Below, in pieces: positions 44,243-53,455 of a DNA stretch of 64,000 nucleotides; the first letter of the stretch is position 1; each line of letters opens with the position of its first letter. The stretch spans positions 62,001 through 126,000 of the forward strand of contig JAFGAR010000028.1 of NCBI GenBank assembly GCA_016933575.1, in the 5' to 3' direction. Made by a program: the position numbers and the translations under genes. Source of the DNA: Candidatus Thorarchaeota archaeon (GTDB taxonomy: Archaea > Asgardarchaeota > Thorarchaeia > Thorarchaeales > Thorarchaeaceae). Below the pieces are notes generated by a model. That model saw only the letters and a program-made list of their open reading frames with translations, had not been told where the DNA came from and made no database searches.

Positions 44243-45463
44243 ATGGATTATAGTAGGTTACCAATCATGTATGATGTTGCAGTGATAGGAGCAGGTCCTG
44301 GAGGATCTACAATCTCACGTTATCTAGCTAAGGCTGGATTAAACATCTGTTTGGTTGATAAGGATGCATTTCCGAGAGACAAACCATGTGGAGGAGGTTT
44401 CTCACAACGGATTCTCGATGAATTTCCATACCTTCGAAAACGTGCGGATGATTTCCTCAAAGGTATAGCAAAGGTTGGAGTACTTCACTCACCAAATCGA
44501 AGAGTGATTCTTGAAGGAAAGGTTGACATGGCAGTGACCTTACGAACTGATTTTGATAATGTCCTTTTTGAATGCGCCATAGAACAAGGTGCAGAACCGA
44601 TTGTTGGTCTTCGAGCGAAATCATTGAGAACAACATCCGATTATTCGGAAGTCTATCTTTCTGGGGGAAAATCCATCAAAGCCAACTTGATTGTTGGTGC
44701 AGATGGAGTGACAAGTATGGTAGCACGAAACACGGGTTTAAATAAAAGATGGCCAAACTCGACAGTAACGGCGTGTCGTGTTGTTGAAGTTCCTGCAACG
44801 AATGACGAAATCATAGAAAGGTATACTGAACAGCTTCATTATCATTTCTTTGCTAATCTAGGAGAACTCCCGGGCTATGCTTGGATTTTTCCAAAACGAG
44901 AAACTATCAATGTTGGCTTAGGGATTGTTGGTACTCATGCTAGAGGGCTCCCCAGTATCTTTAATGCATTTGTAAAATATCTAAAGAAAGAAAACCTACT
45001 GATGGAAGATTCTGATCTTAAAAAAGCCAAAGGTGCTCTTGTACCCACCAACGGACCAATTCGCAGGTCATATGCAAATCGTTGTCTTTTGGTTGGGGAT
45101 TCAGCTGGAATGGTGAGTCCGCTTACTGGAGGAGGAATTGCATACGCTATGAAAGCAGCCCGCTACGCGGTGCCAGTAATTCAAACCTGCATTGAAAATA
45201 GCGATTTCACAGCTACAAGCTTAGAAGATTATGAAACCGCCTGGCGGAGAGCCTTTGGTAATGAATTCAAAGAACAATTACTTGCTCAGAAGATATTTAC
45301 AAGTCCATTTACAGAAGTACTGTTCGCTATTGGAAGTCGTGATAAGAAAATTCAAACAATGGTCTCAGAGTCTATGGCAGAATCATCAGAACAAGGAATA
45401 AGTATCACTAATTTGGTCGCTCGTACATTGTTAGTATGTCTAAAATCAGCAATCAGAGTCTAG
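44243..45463 (+). CDS. Geranylgeranyl reductase family flavoprotein
   Basis: A 406-residue FAD enzyme. The N-terminal Rossmann motif is DVAVIGAGPGGSTISRYLAK. The family-specific KPCGGGFSQRILDE follows, then IVGADGVTSMVAR, GYAWIFPKRETINVGLG and LLVGDSAGMVSPLTGGGIAYA, which binds FAD. Members saturate the geranylgeranyl chains of archaeal ether lipids or of related isoprenoids. Length is standard. Start alternatives are ATG 44243 and ATG 44267; the Rossmann strand begins just after the second. It precedes the acyl-CoA ligase gene by about 100 bases and may be part of lipid metabolism together with it. Confidence 0.88.
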   Translation: MDYSRLPIMYDVAVIGAGPGGSTISRYLAKAGLNICLVDKDAFPRDKPCGGGFSQRILDEFPYLRKRADDFLKGIAKVGVLHSPNRRVILEGKVDMAVTLRTDFDNVLFECAIEQGAEPIVGLRAKSLRTTSDYSEVYLSGGKSIKANLIVGADGVTSMVARNTGLNKRWPNSTVTACRVVEVPATNDEIIERYTEQLHYHFFANLGELPGYAWIFPKRETINVGLGIVGTHARGLPSIFNAFVKYLKKENLLMEDSDLKKAKGALVPTNGPIRRSYANRCLLVGDSAGMVSPLTGGGIAYAMKAARYAVPVIQTCIENSDFTATSLEDYETAWRRAFGNEFKEQLLAQKIFTSPFTEVLFAIGSRDKKIQTMVSESMAESSEQGISITNLVARTLLVCLKSAIRV

Positions 45464-45559
45464 CTTCATTTTTGTTTCCTGAATAACATAAGGGATAAAT
45501 GAGAGTATACGTAGTAACTTGTATTCCGATTCTCAGTGATGAGAGAGAGGAGAGAAAAA

Positions 45560-47233
45560 TTGGATAAACCATGGTACAAAAACTATGTGGAAGGTACCCC
45601 GCACGAGATTTCGATTCCTGAAGGTCCGCTCTGGACAGGACTTGATAATGCCATCAAGAATTATCCAGATAATATTGCTTTGTTTTTTGAAGGAGTCAAA
45701 GTCACCTATCGCGAACTTGGAGAGTTAGTAGATCGAGCTGCCAATGGATTCGCGAAGTTAGGGGTCAAGAAGGGTGATGTTGTAGCAATCATGCTTATCA
45801 ACTGTCCCCAATTTGTAATATCGTATTTTGGTGCACTGAAGTGTGGTGCAACTGTAACTCCTGTGAATCCCCTAGCTGTGGCCAAAGAACTCAGGATATA
45901 CTTGCAGGATACGAAAGCAAAAGTGATGGTAGTTCTCAATTTCTTCTATGGTGTAGTTCAAGCTGTTCGTGAAGAATCGAGTCTTGAGAAAGTGATTGTT
46001 GCTGCTGGTTGGGATATGATGTCAAAGATAAAGCAAATCTTGGCTCCCAAGACAGTTTACAAGAAAGAGATGAAACATGTTCCACCAATGCGCGAAGGAG
46101 ATATTCTTTGGAATGATTTTATTGCAGGCGCAGTTCCTGAAGCACCCAAGGTGGACATCAATCCTGCAAAAGATATTGCAGTGTATCAATTTACTGGAGG
46201 AACTACAGGTATCCCAAAGGCTGCCATGTTAACTCATGATAATCTAAAAGCAAACTGTGAGCAATGTGGAGCATGGATGGAGGCAATTGCTGAAAAAGGA
46301 AAGGAGTCCTTTGTGGCGGCACTGCCATTACAGCATATATTTGGTCAGACAATTTCAATGAATCTAGCCATATCTTGGGGTAGTACGATTATCCTAGTTC
46401 CCAATGCGAGAGATATCAAACACCTACTGGAATTGATTAGCAAGGAGAGACCTACATTCTTTCCAATTGTATCAACACTCGCAATCTCAATTTATAGTCA
46501 CCCGGAAGCAAAGAAGTATGACCTTACATCACTGAAACTGTCTATTGCAGGAGCCATGGCACTTCCACCAGAAGTGACACGTAGATTTGAAGAAGCCACT
46601 AATTCAATTATCATAGAAGGATATGGACTAAGTGAAGCTTCGCCTGTAACTCATGCAAATCCACTCGATAAGGAGAAGCGAAAAGTAGGTTCAATTGGAC
46701 TACCATTCCCAAGTACAGACTGCAAGATTGTAGATCTTGATAACAAATCTAAGGACTTGGCAGTTGGAGAAGTGGGTGAGCTTGCTGTTAAGGGCCCACA
46801 GATTATGGCAGGTTACCATAACCGACCAGATGAAACAAAAGATGTTCTCTCGAAAGATGGCTGGTTGTACACAGGTGATATTGCGAAGATTGACGAACAT
46901 GGATGGACATACATAGTTGATAGGAAGAAGGATCTCATCAATGCGAGCGGCTACAAAGTTTGGCCAAATGAAGTTGAAGAGGTTCTCTTTGAACATCCCA
47001 AGATTAGAGAAGCGGCAGTTATAGGAATTCCCGATGAAACGCGTGGCGAAACCGTGAAAGCCTTCGTCGTTCTTGAACCCGGACAGACTGCAACAGTTGA
47101 TGAGATTCGAGCTTTCTCAAAAGAAAAGATGGCTGTGTATAAGGTCCCAACGCACATTGAATTCGTTGATGAATTGCCAAAATCACAGGTGGGTAAGATT
47201 CTCAGAAGAGAGTTACGCGAAGATACAAAGTAG
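45560..47233 (+). CDS. Long-chain acyl-CoA ligase (AMP-forming)
   Basis: About 557 residues of the ANL superfamily. The P-loop FTGGTTGIPKAAMLTH, EGYGLSEASP, and GWLYTGDIAKID with DRKKDLINASGYKVWPNE are all present, and PKSQVGKILRRELRE ends the C-terminal lid with its catalytic Lys. It activates fatty or other carboxylic acids to acyl-CoA. TTG at 45560 follows GGAG (45549-45552) at seven bases; GTG at 45536 and ATG at 45539 have no such site, so I prefer the TTG, and the protein then begins MDKPWYKNYVEG like its relatives. A hairpin with a T-rich tail ends the transcript. Fatty-acid use in an ether-lipid organism suggests catabolism. Confidence 0.88.
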   Translation: MDKPWYKNYVEGTPHEISIPEGPLWTGLDNAIKNYPDNIALFFEGVKVTYRELGELVDRAANGFAKLGVKKGDVVAIMLINCPQFVISYFGALKCGATVTPVNPLAVAKELRIYLQDTKAKVMVVLNFFYGVVQAVREESSLEKVIVAAGWDMMSKIKQILAPKTVYKKEMKHVPPMREGDILWNDFIAGAVPEAPKVDINPAKDIAVYQFTGGTTGIPKAAMLTHDNLKANCEQCGAWMEAIAEKGKESFVAALPLQHIFGQTISMNLAISWGSTIILVPNARDIKHLLELISKERPTFFPIVSTLAISIYSHPEAKKYDLTSLKLSIAGAMALPPEVTRRFEEATNSIIIEGYGLSEASPVTHANPLDKEKRKVGSIGLPFPSTDCKIVDLDNKSKDLAVGEVGELAVKGPQIMAGYHNRPDETKDVLSKDGWLYTGDIAKIDEHGWTYIVDRKKDLINASGYKVWPNEVEEVLFEHPKIREAAVIGIPDETRGETVKAFVVLEPGQTATVDEIRAFSKEKMAVYKVPTHIEFVDELPKSQVGKILRRELREDTK

Positions 47234-47246
47234 AAACAAACCTGAA

Positions 47247-47285
47247 ACCGGAAGCATAAAGATGCCTTCCGGTATTCTTCTTTTT
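47247..47285 (+). terminator. Stem-loop plus T-rich tract after the acyl-CoA ligase gene
   Basis: ACCGGAAG (47247-47254) pairs with CTTCCGGT (47266-47273), with further CAT/ATG pairs inside the loop. The stem is followed by ATTCTTCTTTTTC. It lies between the convergent ligase and phosphoribosyltransferase genes and fits a terminator for the plus strand. Confidence 0.65.
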
Positions 47286-47290
47286 CTCGC

Positions 47291-47851
47291 CTAATCCGAC
47301 GGCTGAAACGCATCTGTTTCATAATTTTCAATGAGTGCTTGAACCTCAGGTCTGCCTAACAACTTCCGACGGGTTTCAGAGAGATTATTGATCACACAAG
47401 CAATACCTACAACAGAGGCACCAACACTCTCAACAAATTTCTTCACTGCGAGGACAGTTGTTCCATGATGTAACCAGTCATCTACAATTGCGACTCTATC
47501 GCCGGGATCAATCGACTCAGTAACAATAGCGAGTTTTCGATCAGCAAAACGACTTACAGGGAAGATTTCCACTTCTCTATTGTATTCCTCAGGCAGATAA
47601 TAAATGGAACGAGCAGGAACAATTCCACAGCCTAGATAGTAAGCAATAGCACTACCTAGAGCAATGCCACGTTGTTCAATGCCAATAATCTTGTTTGGTT
47701 TGACCTCTAGAAGCGGTTTTGCTAAAGCAACTACAGCTTCATGAAATATATTGGGATGTTCTAGAAGTCTGCTAATGTCACAGACGGCCTTTCCAGGTCC
47801 AGGCCAATCCTTAATCACTTCAATGTATTTCTTAAAGTCAACATTTGCCAT
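47291..47851 (-). CDS. Purine phosphoribosyltransferase (adenine/hypoxanthine type)
   Basis: A 186-residue type I PRTase. The region GIEQRGIALGSAIAYYLGCG is the hood/pyrophosphate loop part. The PRPP loop is VAIVDDWLHHGTTVLAV, where the canonical 'ATGGT' (or TGGT) is changed to LHHGTT. The N-terminal DWPGPGKAVCDI resembles APRT and the archaeal hypoxanthine/adenine PRTases. It salvages a purine base onto PRPP. Two His residues in the PRPP loop are odd and could alter phosphate binding. The base used cannot be deduced. ATG at 47851 gives a normal family start. Confidence 0.8.
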   Translation of the reverse strand: MANVDFKKYIEVIKDWPGPGKAVCDISRLLEHPNIFHEAVVALAKPLLEVKPNKIIGIEQRGIALGSAIAYYLGCGIVPARSIYYLPEEYNREVEIFPVSRFADRKLAIVTESIDPGDRVAIVDDWLHHGTTVLAVKKFVESVGASVVGIACVINNLSETRRKLLGRPEVQALIENYETDAFQPSD

Positions 47852-47958
47852 CGTTCCATCACTACTGGAGGCTAGCTACTAGTTAGACTTAATCCTTTCG
47901 TTGTCAAAAGAGACCACATAAGATGGGCAATCGGGACACCACACGCGAAACAGTTAAG

Positions 47959-48012
47959 ATGAAAGCAGCAGCATTTGTTGAACATAACCGTTTGGATGAT
48001 AGGTCACCTTGA
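47959..48012 (+). other. 17-codon ORF overlapping the GTPase start
   Basis: ATG at 47959 reads MKAAAFVEHNRLDDRSP then TGA at 48010-48012, overlapping the TTG start of the GTPase by three bases. The first residues resemble the N-terminus of zinc alcohol dehydrogenases (MKAAVF...). It may be a coupled leader peptide, the remnant of a dehydrogenase gene, or chance. No ribosome site is seen. Confidence 0.25.
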
Positions 48013-49337
48013 TAGTTCCAGGCACAACAATATCACTAACACTCCTACCCACTTTCATAGAGGTACGAGATAAGGGTATAGTCAAAAAGAAGGTCCCTCT
48101 GAAGTCAAGATCTTATGATGATATAGTGTTGGAATTGCAGAAATACTTCAGGTATCTTGGTAAGAGGTTAGCTCCGGGTGTTCTTGAAGATGTTCTTCAT
48201 AAAATAGGAGTACCTAAAGCAAGACGTATCATTCCAGAACCTGAGCTTGAACCCGAACCAGAACCTGAAATCGAAATAATAGAAGAAGAAGTTGTACCTG
48301 AACCCGTCAAAGAAAGAGAAGTAATCAGTGAACCTCCAAAGAAGAAGGAAAACGAGAAAAAGAAAGAGAAGGAGAAAAAGGAGAAACAAATACCAGCTGC
48401 GACCTTCGTAGAGAAACCTAGTGAGAGTGCAGATGAAAAGGGAGTCATATCAGCAGATGATTTCGATGATATTTCAGATGCATTGAAGGCTGTTGAGTCT
48501 TTGAGTGACTCATTCATGACGGGGACAAAGGATACAGGGATTAAAGAAGTAAACAAACCTGAGATCAGTATTAATCTGAAGGGACAAGAGGAAATTGTTG
48601 CTTCTGGCAGTACATATGTTAGAGAGCCATATAGCAAGGAAATTGCTAGTAAGGAAATAGAAGAAGCATCTGAAGAGATAGAACTCATTGCGGAAACAAT
48701 AGAAGAAATTCCAGAGGAAGAAGAGATAGAGACCCCTGTCCATGTGACTCCAACTCATCAAATTAAGCCAATAGTGGAGTGCAAAGCACTTCTTCTGGGT
48801 GAAACAGGTGTAGGCAAGAGAAGTCTTCAACAGAAGGCAGGACTTGAACCAATTGTAAATAATGAAGAAACTGGAGAGGTCTCTTCGTATATCTTTGGAA
48901 GCTTGATCGATTGTGCAAATCATCGGATCAGACTCAATGTATGGTCTTTCGATGTTGCTGTGAAAGCAAAAGTGCCAAGGAAAGATTTCTACGATGAAGC
49001 ACAATTGCTTATCATTGTCTACGCGGCTTCTGATAGATGGAGTTTTGAGAGTATTGATTTCTGGTTGAGAGAGGCATCAATATCCTGTGAAAACAATTTA
49101 CCAATAGTAATCGCAGCAAACAAGATCGACTTGCGTTCTGACAATGCTGATGATTCGGGAGAAGAACCTGTCACTTACGAGGAGGGATTCCAGTTAGCAG
49201 AGGAATTAGCAAAGAGATTTGGTGTAGAGGGAAAGTTGCATCCTGTTGCATTCATAGAAACTTCCTGTATCAGTGGTGAAAACACCATGGAGGTCTTTAA
49301 GACAGCTGCTCAGCTCTTTGAGAATAACCTCAAGTGA
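48009..49337 (+). CDS. Atypical Ras/Rab-like small GTPase with long charged N-terminal extension
   Basis: A 442-residue protein. Residues 1-70 form a small domain I do not recognise. Residues about 75-125 are an extremely Glu/Pro/Lys-rich linker, followed by acidic segments to about 250. The last 185 residues have a Ras-like layout. G1 is GETGVGKRSL (residues 264-273), where the Ser/Thr that ligates Mg is replaced by Arg271. G3 lacks D-x-x-G (VWSFDVAV in place of WDxAG). NKID (about 371) and the SCISG loop (in place of SAK) remain. It may bind guanine nucleotides weakly or without Mg-dependent hydrolysis. TTG at 48009 is the only candidate start. It is followed by the C2H2 zinc finger gene. 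Confidence 0.75.
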   Translation: MIVPGTTISLTLLPTFIEVRDKGIVKKKVPLKSRSYDDIVLELQKYFRYLGKRLAPGVLEDVLHKIGVPKARRIIPEPELEPEPEPEIEIIEEEVVPEPVKEREVISEPPKKKENEKKKEKEKKEKQIPAATFVEKPSESADEKGVISADDFDDISDALKAVESLSDSFMTGTKDTGIKEVNKPEISINLKGQEEIVASGSTYVREPYSKEIASKEIEEASEEIELIAETIEEIPEEEEIETPVHVTPTHQIKPIVECKALLLGETGVGKRSLQQKAGLEPIVNNEETGEVSSYIFGSLIDCANHRIRLNVWSFDVAVKAKVPRKDFYDEAQLLIIVYAASDRWSFESIDFWLREASISCENNLPIVIAANKIDLRSDNADDSGEEPVTYEEGFQLAEELAKRFGVEGKLHPVAFIETSCISGENTMEVFKTAAQLFENNLK

Positions 49338-49447
49338 TAGTTATCATAATAAGGTTCAAAGGTTCATATGACTCAGAGAATTCATATAGTGGTCAGTTAT
49401 TGTAAATGACAGCTGAGAACATACATTGATGACACTTGAATACATAG

Positions 49448-49762
49448 ATGGTGATTAAATCGGTAGAATACTGCGAGAGTTGTGGTAAAGAGTTAGACCC
49501 CATCAGACCAGCTACGAATCTAGAAGACAATTTCATCAATGATACAAGACAGAATCTTTTCATCTGCACCGAGTGTTTTAAGAAACGCTTCAAGACCGTG
49601 ACTAAGAAACGTTCTGGGTATGGCGGAACAATTTACGAACTTGAAGAACGCCCACCGCCTCGATTTGGACTTGGCAGTCAATCCTTTTCCTGTCTCAAGT
49701 GCAACTGGGTAGCTTGGAATGAGGAAGGACTTGCAGCACACATGAAAAGGCGTCACTCATAG
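49448..49762 (+). CDS. Small protein with an N-terminal CxxC pair and a C-terminal C2H2 zinc finger
   Basis: A 104-residue basic protein. YCESCGKEL near the N-terminus and CTECFKKR (about residue 38) may form one zinc ribbon. The C-terminus is FSCLKCNWVAWNEEGLAAHMKRRH, a C-x2-C-x12-H-x4-H classical C2H2 finger. Between them lies a Lys/Arg stretch and a proline-rich EERPPPRFGLG. It is a likely nucleic-acid binding protein. C2H2 fingers exist in several archaea but are rare. ATG at 49448 starts right before the first Cys pair. It is encoded 110 bases after the GTPase gene on the same strand and may be cotranscribed. Confidence 0.75.
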   Translation: MVIKSVEYCESCGKELDPIRPATNLEDNFINDTRQNLFICTECFKKRFKTVTKKRSGYGGTIYELEERPPPRFGLGSQSFSCLKCNWVAWNEEGLAAHMKRRHS

Positions 49763-49764
49763 AC

Positions 49765-50391
49765 TCATTTATTCATCGCAAATTGCTTGTTTTCACGGAT
49801 AATCTCGTGACCAGATATTTTCAAACCCGGAATTCGTCTTGCAGCACTTTCAAGCATGCCCATTCTATACGTAGCTGTTCGGGGTCCAAGTCCATGAAGC
49901 CATTCTAGCTGAGCCATGTCGAGCTTCTGGTTTGCTGCGAAGTAGAGTTTCAAATCTTCGCCAATCTCGCGAGACCTCTCAAACATAGCAGTGGTAAGAC
50001 CAACACTTGGAGCTGCAAAGGCGGATAATACCCATATGAAAATGAAGGGGTCGTCGCTAAACTTGTCGTAAAAGAACATGAATCCAAACAGAGTTGGACC
50101 AACAAGCGATAGTACTACCAAAATTAGAGACAGATGTTGTGTAGAGTCGTCACTTCCTAGTCCAGCTAGTCCGATAACATCTTGATCAGGAGGATAGAGA
50201 TAGACTAGGACGCCGCCTGAAGTGATACCTACTACCAATGCAGAGGAAATTGTTAGCATAATATATCCGAATGCACGACTAGTCCAAATGTCTGGAAAAC
50301 TCAATAGAGATTGCAGTGTCAAAGATATGGTAATTAATAAGGCTCCAACTATGAAACCTTGCCAACTGAAGAACTCATACTTCCGTGCCAT
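49765..50391 (-). CDS. Four-helix membrane protein with soluble C-terminal helical tail
   Basis: About 208 residues from the inner ATG at 50391 (MARKYEFFSWQG), or 213 from ATG 50406. Four predicted membrane helices occupy residues 10-135. The soluble end has FERSREIGEDLKLYFAANQK, then LHGLGPRTATYRMGMLESAARRIP, whose 'GLGPRTA' turn resembles a helix-hairpin-helix. Only two bases separate its stop from the stop of the C2H2 gene on the other strand. No family is recognised. Confidence 0.6.
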   Translation of the reverse strand: MARKYEFFSWQGFIVGALLITISLTLQSLLSFPDIWTSRAFGYIMLTISSALVVGITSGGVLVYLYPPDQDVIGLAGLGSDDSTQHLSLILVVLSLVGPTLFGFMFFYDKFSDDPFIFIWVLSAFAAPSVGLTTAMFERSREIGEDLKLYFAANQKLDMAQLEWLHGLGPRTATYRMGMLESAARRIPGLKISGHEIIRENKQFAMNK

Positions 50392-50600
50392 TATCTCATC
50401 AGACAATGATTCGCTGCACCTCTAACTATTCTATGATGAAATAAGTCTTCAATAGAGATAAAGCTTACTCATCATTAATCATGTGTCACAAATCCATTAA
50501 GATTGATTGCAAATACGCAAAATGTAAGAAAGCATTGCTTTATTATTAGGAGATAATCCTACCCAACGGCAGTCAAAATGATAGCGGTGTAAGATTTTCT

Positions 50601-53357
50601 ATGTCTGTTCTCATGAAAGATCGTCATGGATTCAAAGACAGACAGAGAATAGCATTGACTCTAATCTGTCTAACCATAGCAACAACCATTGTTGTTAGCG
50701 TTTCAATCTATGTTGATTCTGCTTCTGTCAGTGAGTGGTCACGACAGATAGACATCGGACCTGTATCCATGATGGTTGCAGGCAATGGAATTAAAGATGA
50801 CATTGATGCCATTAGTGAAATACTAGGAGTCACTAATGTTTCAGGTCTTGACTCAGCTCATGGTGAAATTTCTAGAACAAATGTGATTTATGGTTTCGAA
50901 ACGAGTGGGAATATCTACACATTGACGGATGACTATATGGAGAAATTCCCAACAACGTTTACTTTGAAAACTGGGAGATGGCCTCAGAACGAGTCAGAGA
51001 TAGCTATTCCTCAAACGCTAGCGGATCAAGCATTCATAGGAATCGGTTGGCATGTTAACTACTCCTTTGGACTAGGCTTCCCAGAAACATTACTTACAAT
51101 CGTTGGTACATATATGCAAACCACAGGAGACCTCTATAGTCATTATTTTTATTCTAGTATTGGTGTCGTCGTGGATTCACTTCTCAATGTGAATACAACT
51201 GCTACACGAGCGTATCTGAGTGTTGATACGACCTCAATCACTCCTTTTGATGCAGATGGATCCCTTTCTTACTTAGCTAACATCCAAGAGGAAATTAGAT
51301 TATTATACCCAGGCTACCCAGAAGAACTTTTATTTTCAGGCTATACTGTCTTCGATTATTTATCCACTGGAATTGAAGCTTATCTGAATTGGCGAAATAC
51401 TGCTAGAAGTTCTCAGATTGGGAGAGCATCAGGCATAGTACTGATAGTCGTCTTGATTGATATACTTGCAATTCAGTATAATTTAAGATGCAAGAAACCA
51501 GAATTGGACTACCTTAGAGCGAGAGGCGCGAGTTCAACAAAAATAGAAATTGAAGCAGTAAAGGAGATATTTTTCATCACGCTGTTTTCAGCAGTGTTGG
51601 GAATCTTTTTTGCAGTATTGACAAGCAGACTCGCCTTAATGGCTGTTGGTTATCTGCAATTTGATTTCTCACAGATTATGATATTACCAGTACTGATAAC
51701 ACGTGATACTATTCTACTCTGCGTGATTGTGAGCATCATAATTCCAGCACTGGTTTATCTAGGAATCAAAACTGCTGTATCGAGTAGAGGTGTAATCTCT
51801 GATGAAAAGGGGAGAATGGGAAAGATCTCAAAGCTGCTAAAAATCATTAGATGGGATTTGGGCGTTATTATCCTCTCATTAATACTGATGTTTGCATTCT
51901 ACACCACAAGTGCATTAATTCAAAGAAATCCAGTTTTTAATTTAATACTCCCATACTTGCCTGTTCCAATTTATCTTGCAGTCAGTAGTCTCGTTATGAA
52001 GGGATTGGAAAAGAGTACGAACTATTTCTCTTCAGCAACAAAAAGAGTTCTTGGAAAGATTCCAGCATCGATAGGCATACGACGAATCGGAAAATCTGCA
52101 AAGAGTGCAGGTCCAGTAATCATGATATTAGTGCTTGCTATAACATTATCATGGAATAATGTAATTGCAGATGTTTCTTTACCTGAGACAAGGGAGGTTC
52201 ACGCTAAGTTTGCACTGGGAGGAGACATAGTCTTTCATATCAAGAAAGATGAGTCTCCAAGATGGACAGAGTTCATGGAGAATATTACGGACCGCCCAGA
52301 GGTCATTGATGCAACCATTGTATCTTTGACAAGACTGTTCCTTTCTGCAGGTTTTGTGGGAGCTGCTGATTTTGTAGGGATAACACCTGATGAATACAGG
52401 CATATTGGTTATGATTATCTAGGTAACCGCTTGAATGAATCTATCTACAATGATCTACTGCTAGAGATGATAGAGAATCCTAAAGCAGCGATAATGACGA
52501 GAGATATTGCAGAGCAATATGAGATTTCCGCGGGTGATACCTTCAGAGCCTTTAGAACTCAATCAGATACCAATTACTATACCTTCACTGTAATCGCAGT
52601 TGTAGATTCACTTCCACAACCGATGATACCTGAGTCAACATTCATACCAAGTGGAGAGGGCTATAATGTTGGAGCACACAAGATATTCGTCAACAGATTA
52701 TATCTTGGTGAAAAAATAGACCTAGTGCGAGATACTTATAGCTATATCTCAGTATCTACCTTCGATGATGTCAACTCTACTGAAACAGCAATCAATCTAT
52801 TAGAGACCGGTGGTGACATTGTCACGTATGCAGGAGATTGGGCGGTTGTCGATAATGAGGTTGACTCATATCTCTCATCGACAGCTTATAAGATGGATAG
52901 GTCTGTAGATAGTATGTTATCCATCACATCTGTTATTCTATTACTTGGTGTCCTTAGTGTCTACACGACTGAGAGTATAAAGACCCGGAAACGTGATGTT
53001 GCACTACTTAGAGCGATGGGATCTGAAACTAGACTGATCACGAAGATTGAGATTGCTGAACTATCTTTCCTATTGTTATTCAGTCTTGGACTATTAGGAT
53101 TATATGCACCTTTGTTTGTTGCAAATTCTCTAATTGCGTCACTGAATGTGTATGCTTCATGGTCATTCAGATTCCCAGTACAGGTATTTCCTGTGATTCC
53201 GTGGTTTACTTTGATTTTACTTTTATCAATCTTCGTACTAGCAATAATGGCTTTTATTGCAGTAGTAGCCATAAAGAGCTCCCGAGTCGAGCTCAATGAA
53301 GCCCTAAGTAATACTTGGGCAAAAGCAGGTCCAATAATGGAGAGTGAAATTCAATGA
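50601..53357 (+). CDS. FtsX/MacB-type ABC permease, type A (copy 1)
   Basis: A 918-residue permease of the FtsX/LolCE/MacB class. One N-terminal helix (about 15-38) is followed by a large extracellular domain. A helix cluster lies at about 275-450, a second extracellular domain at about 540-760, and three helices finish the protein, the last loop ending near RVELNEAL. The block EYRHIGYDYLGNRLNES near residue 600 is shared with copy 2 and, more weakly, copy 3. It has no ATPase domain and is probably energised by the ATPase encoded just after. A TATA-like CTTTATTATTA lies about 55 bases upstream of the ATG. Such systems move lipids, lipoproteins or peptides or do mechanical work on the envelope. 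Confidence 0.85.
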   Translation: MSVLMKDRHGFKDRQRIALTLICLTIATTIVVSVSIYVDSASVSEWSRQIDIGPVSMMVAGNGIKDDIDAISEILGVTNVSGLDSAHGEISRTNVIYGFETSGNIYTLTDDYMEKFPTTFTLKTGRWPQNESEIAIPQTLADQAFIGIGWHVNYSFGLGFPETLLTIVGTYMQTTGDLYSHYFYSSIGVVVDSLLNVNTTATRAYLSVDTTSITPFDADGSLSYLANIQEEIRLLYPGYPEELLFSGYTVFDYLSTGIEAYLNWRNTARSSQIGRASGIVLIVVLIDILAIQYNLRCKKPELDYLRARGASSTKIEIEAVKEIFFITLFSAVLGIFFAVLTSRLALMAVGYLQFDFSQIMILPVLITRDTILLCVIVSIIIPALVYLGIKTAVSSRGVISDEKGRMGKISKLLKIIRWDLGVIILSLILMFAFYTTSALIQRNPVFNLILPYLPVPIYLAVSSLVMKGLEKSTNYFSSATKRVLGKIPASIGIRRIGKSAKSAGPVIMILVLAITLSWNNVIADVSLPETREVHAKFALGGDIVFHIKKDESPRWTEFMENITDRPEVIDATIVSLTRLFLSAGFVGAADFVGITPDEYRHIGYDYLGNRLNESIYNDLLLEMIENPKAAIMTRDIAEQYEISAGDTFRAFRTQSDTNYYTFTVIAVVDSLPQPMIPESTFIPSGEGYNVGAHKIFVNRLYLGEKIDLVRDTYSYISVSTFDDVNSTETAINLLETGGDIVTYAGDWAVVDNEVDSYLSSTAYKMDRSVDSMLSITSVILLLGVLSVYTTESIKTRKRDVALLRAMGSETRLITKIEIAELSFLLLFSLGLLGLYAPLFVANSLIASLNVYASWSFRFPVQVFPVIPWFTLILLLSIFVLAIMAFIAVVAIKSSRVELNEALSNTWAKAGPIMESEIQ

Positions 53358-53455
53358 ATAGTACAATCCTTAGTACTTGGAAGCAGTCATTTATTAGTTC
53401 TCATGTAGAAAGTGAAAGACGTCGCGGTGAATTCTATCGGAGTGGGTTGATATGA
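53354..53455 (+). CDS. 33-codon ORF coupled on both sides
   Basis: ATG at 53354 overlaps the stop of the permease gene (ATGA), and the frame runs without interruption to TGA at 53453, which overlaps the start of the ATPase gene (ATGA). The product is MNSTILSTWKQSFISSHVES followed by a basic end. No family is recognised and the length is short enough to be chance, but double stop-start coupling is unusual. Confidence 0.3.
   Translation: MNSTILSTWKQSFISSHVESERRRGEFYRSGLI

Noticed and set aside
48168..48688. Long minus-strand ORFs opposite the GTPase linker
   Set aside because: They are produced by the Glu/Lys-rich repeat region on the other strand.
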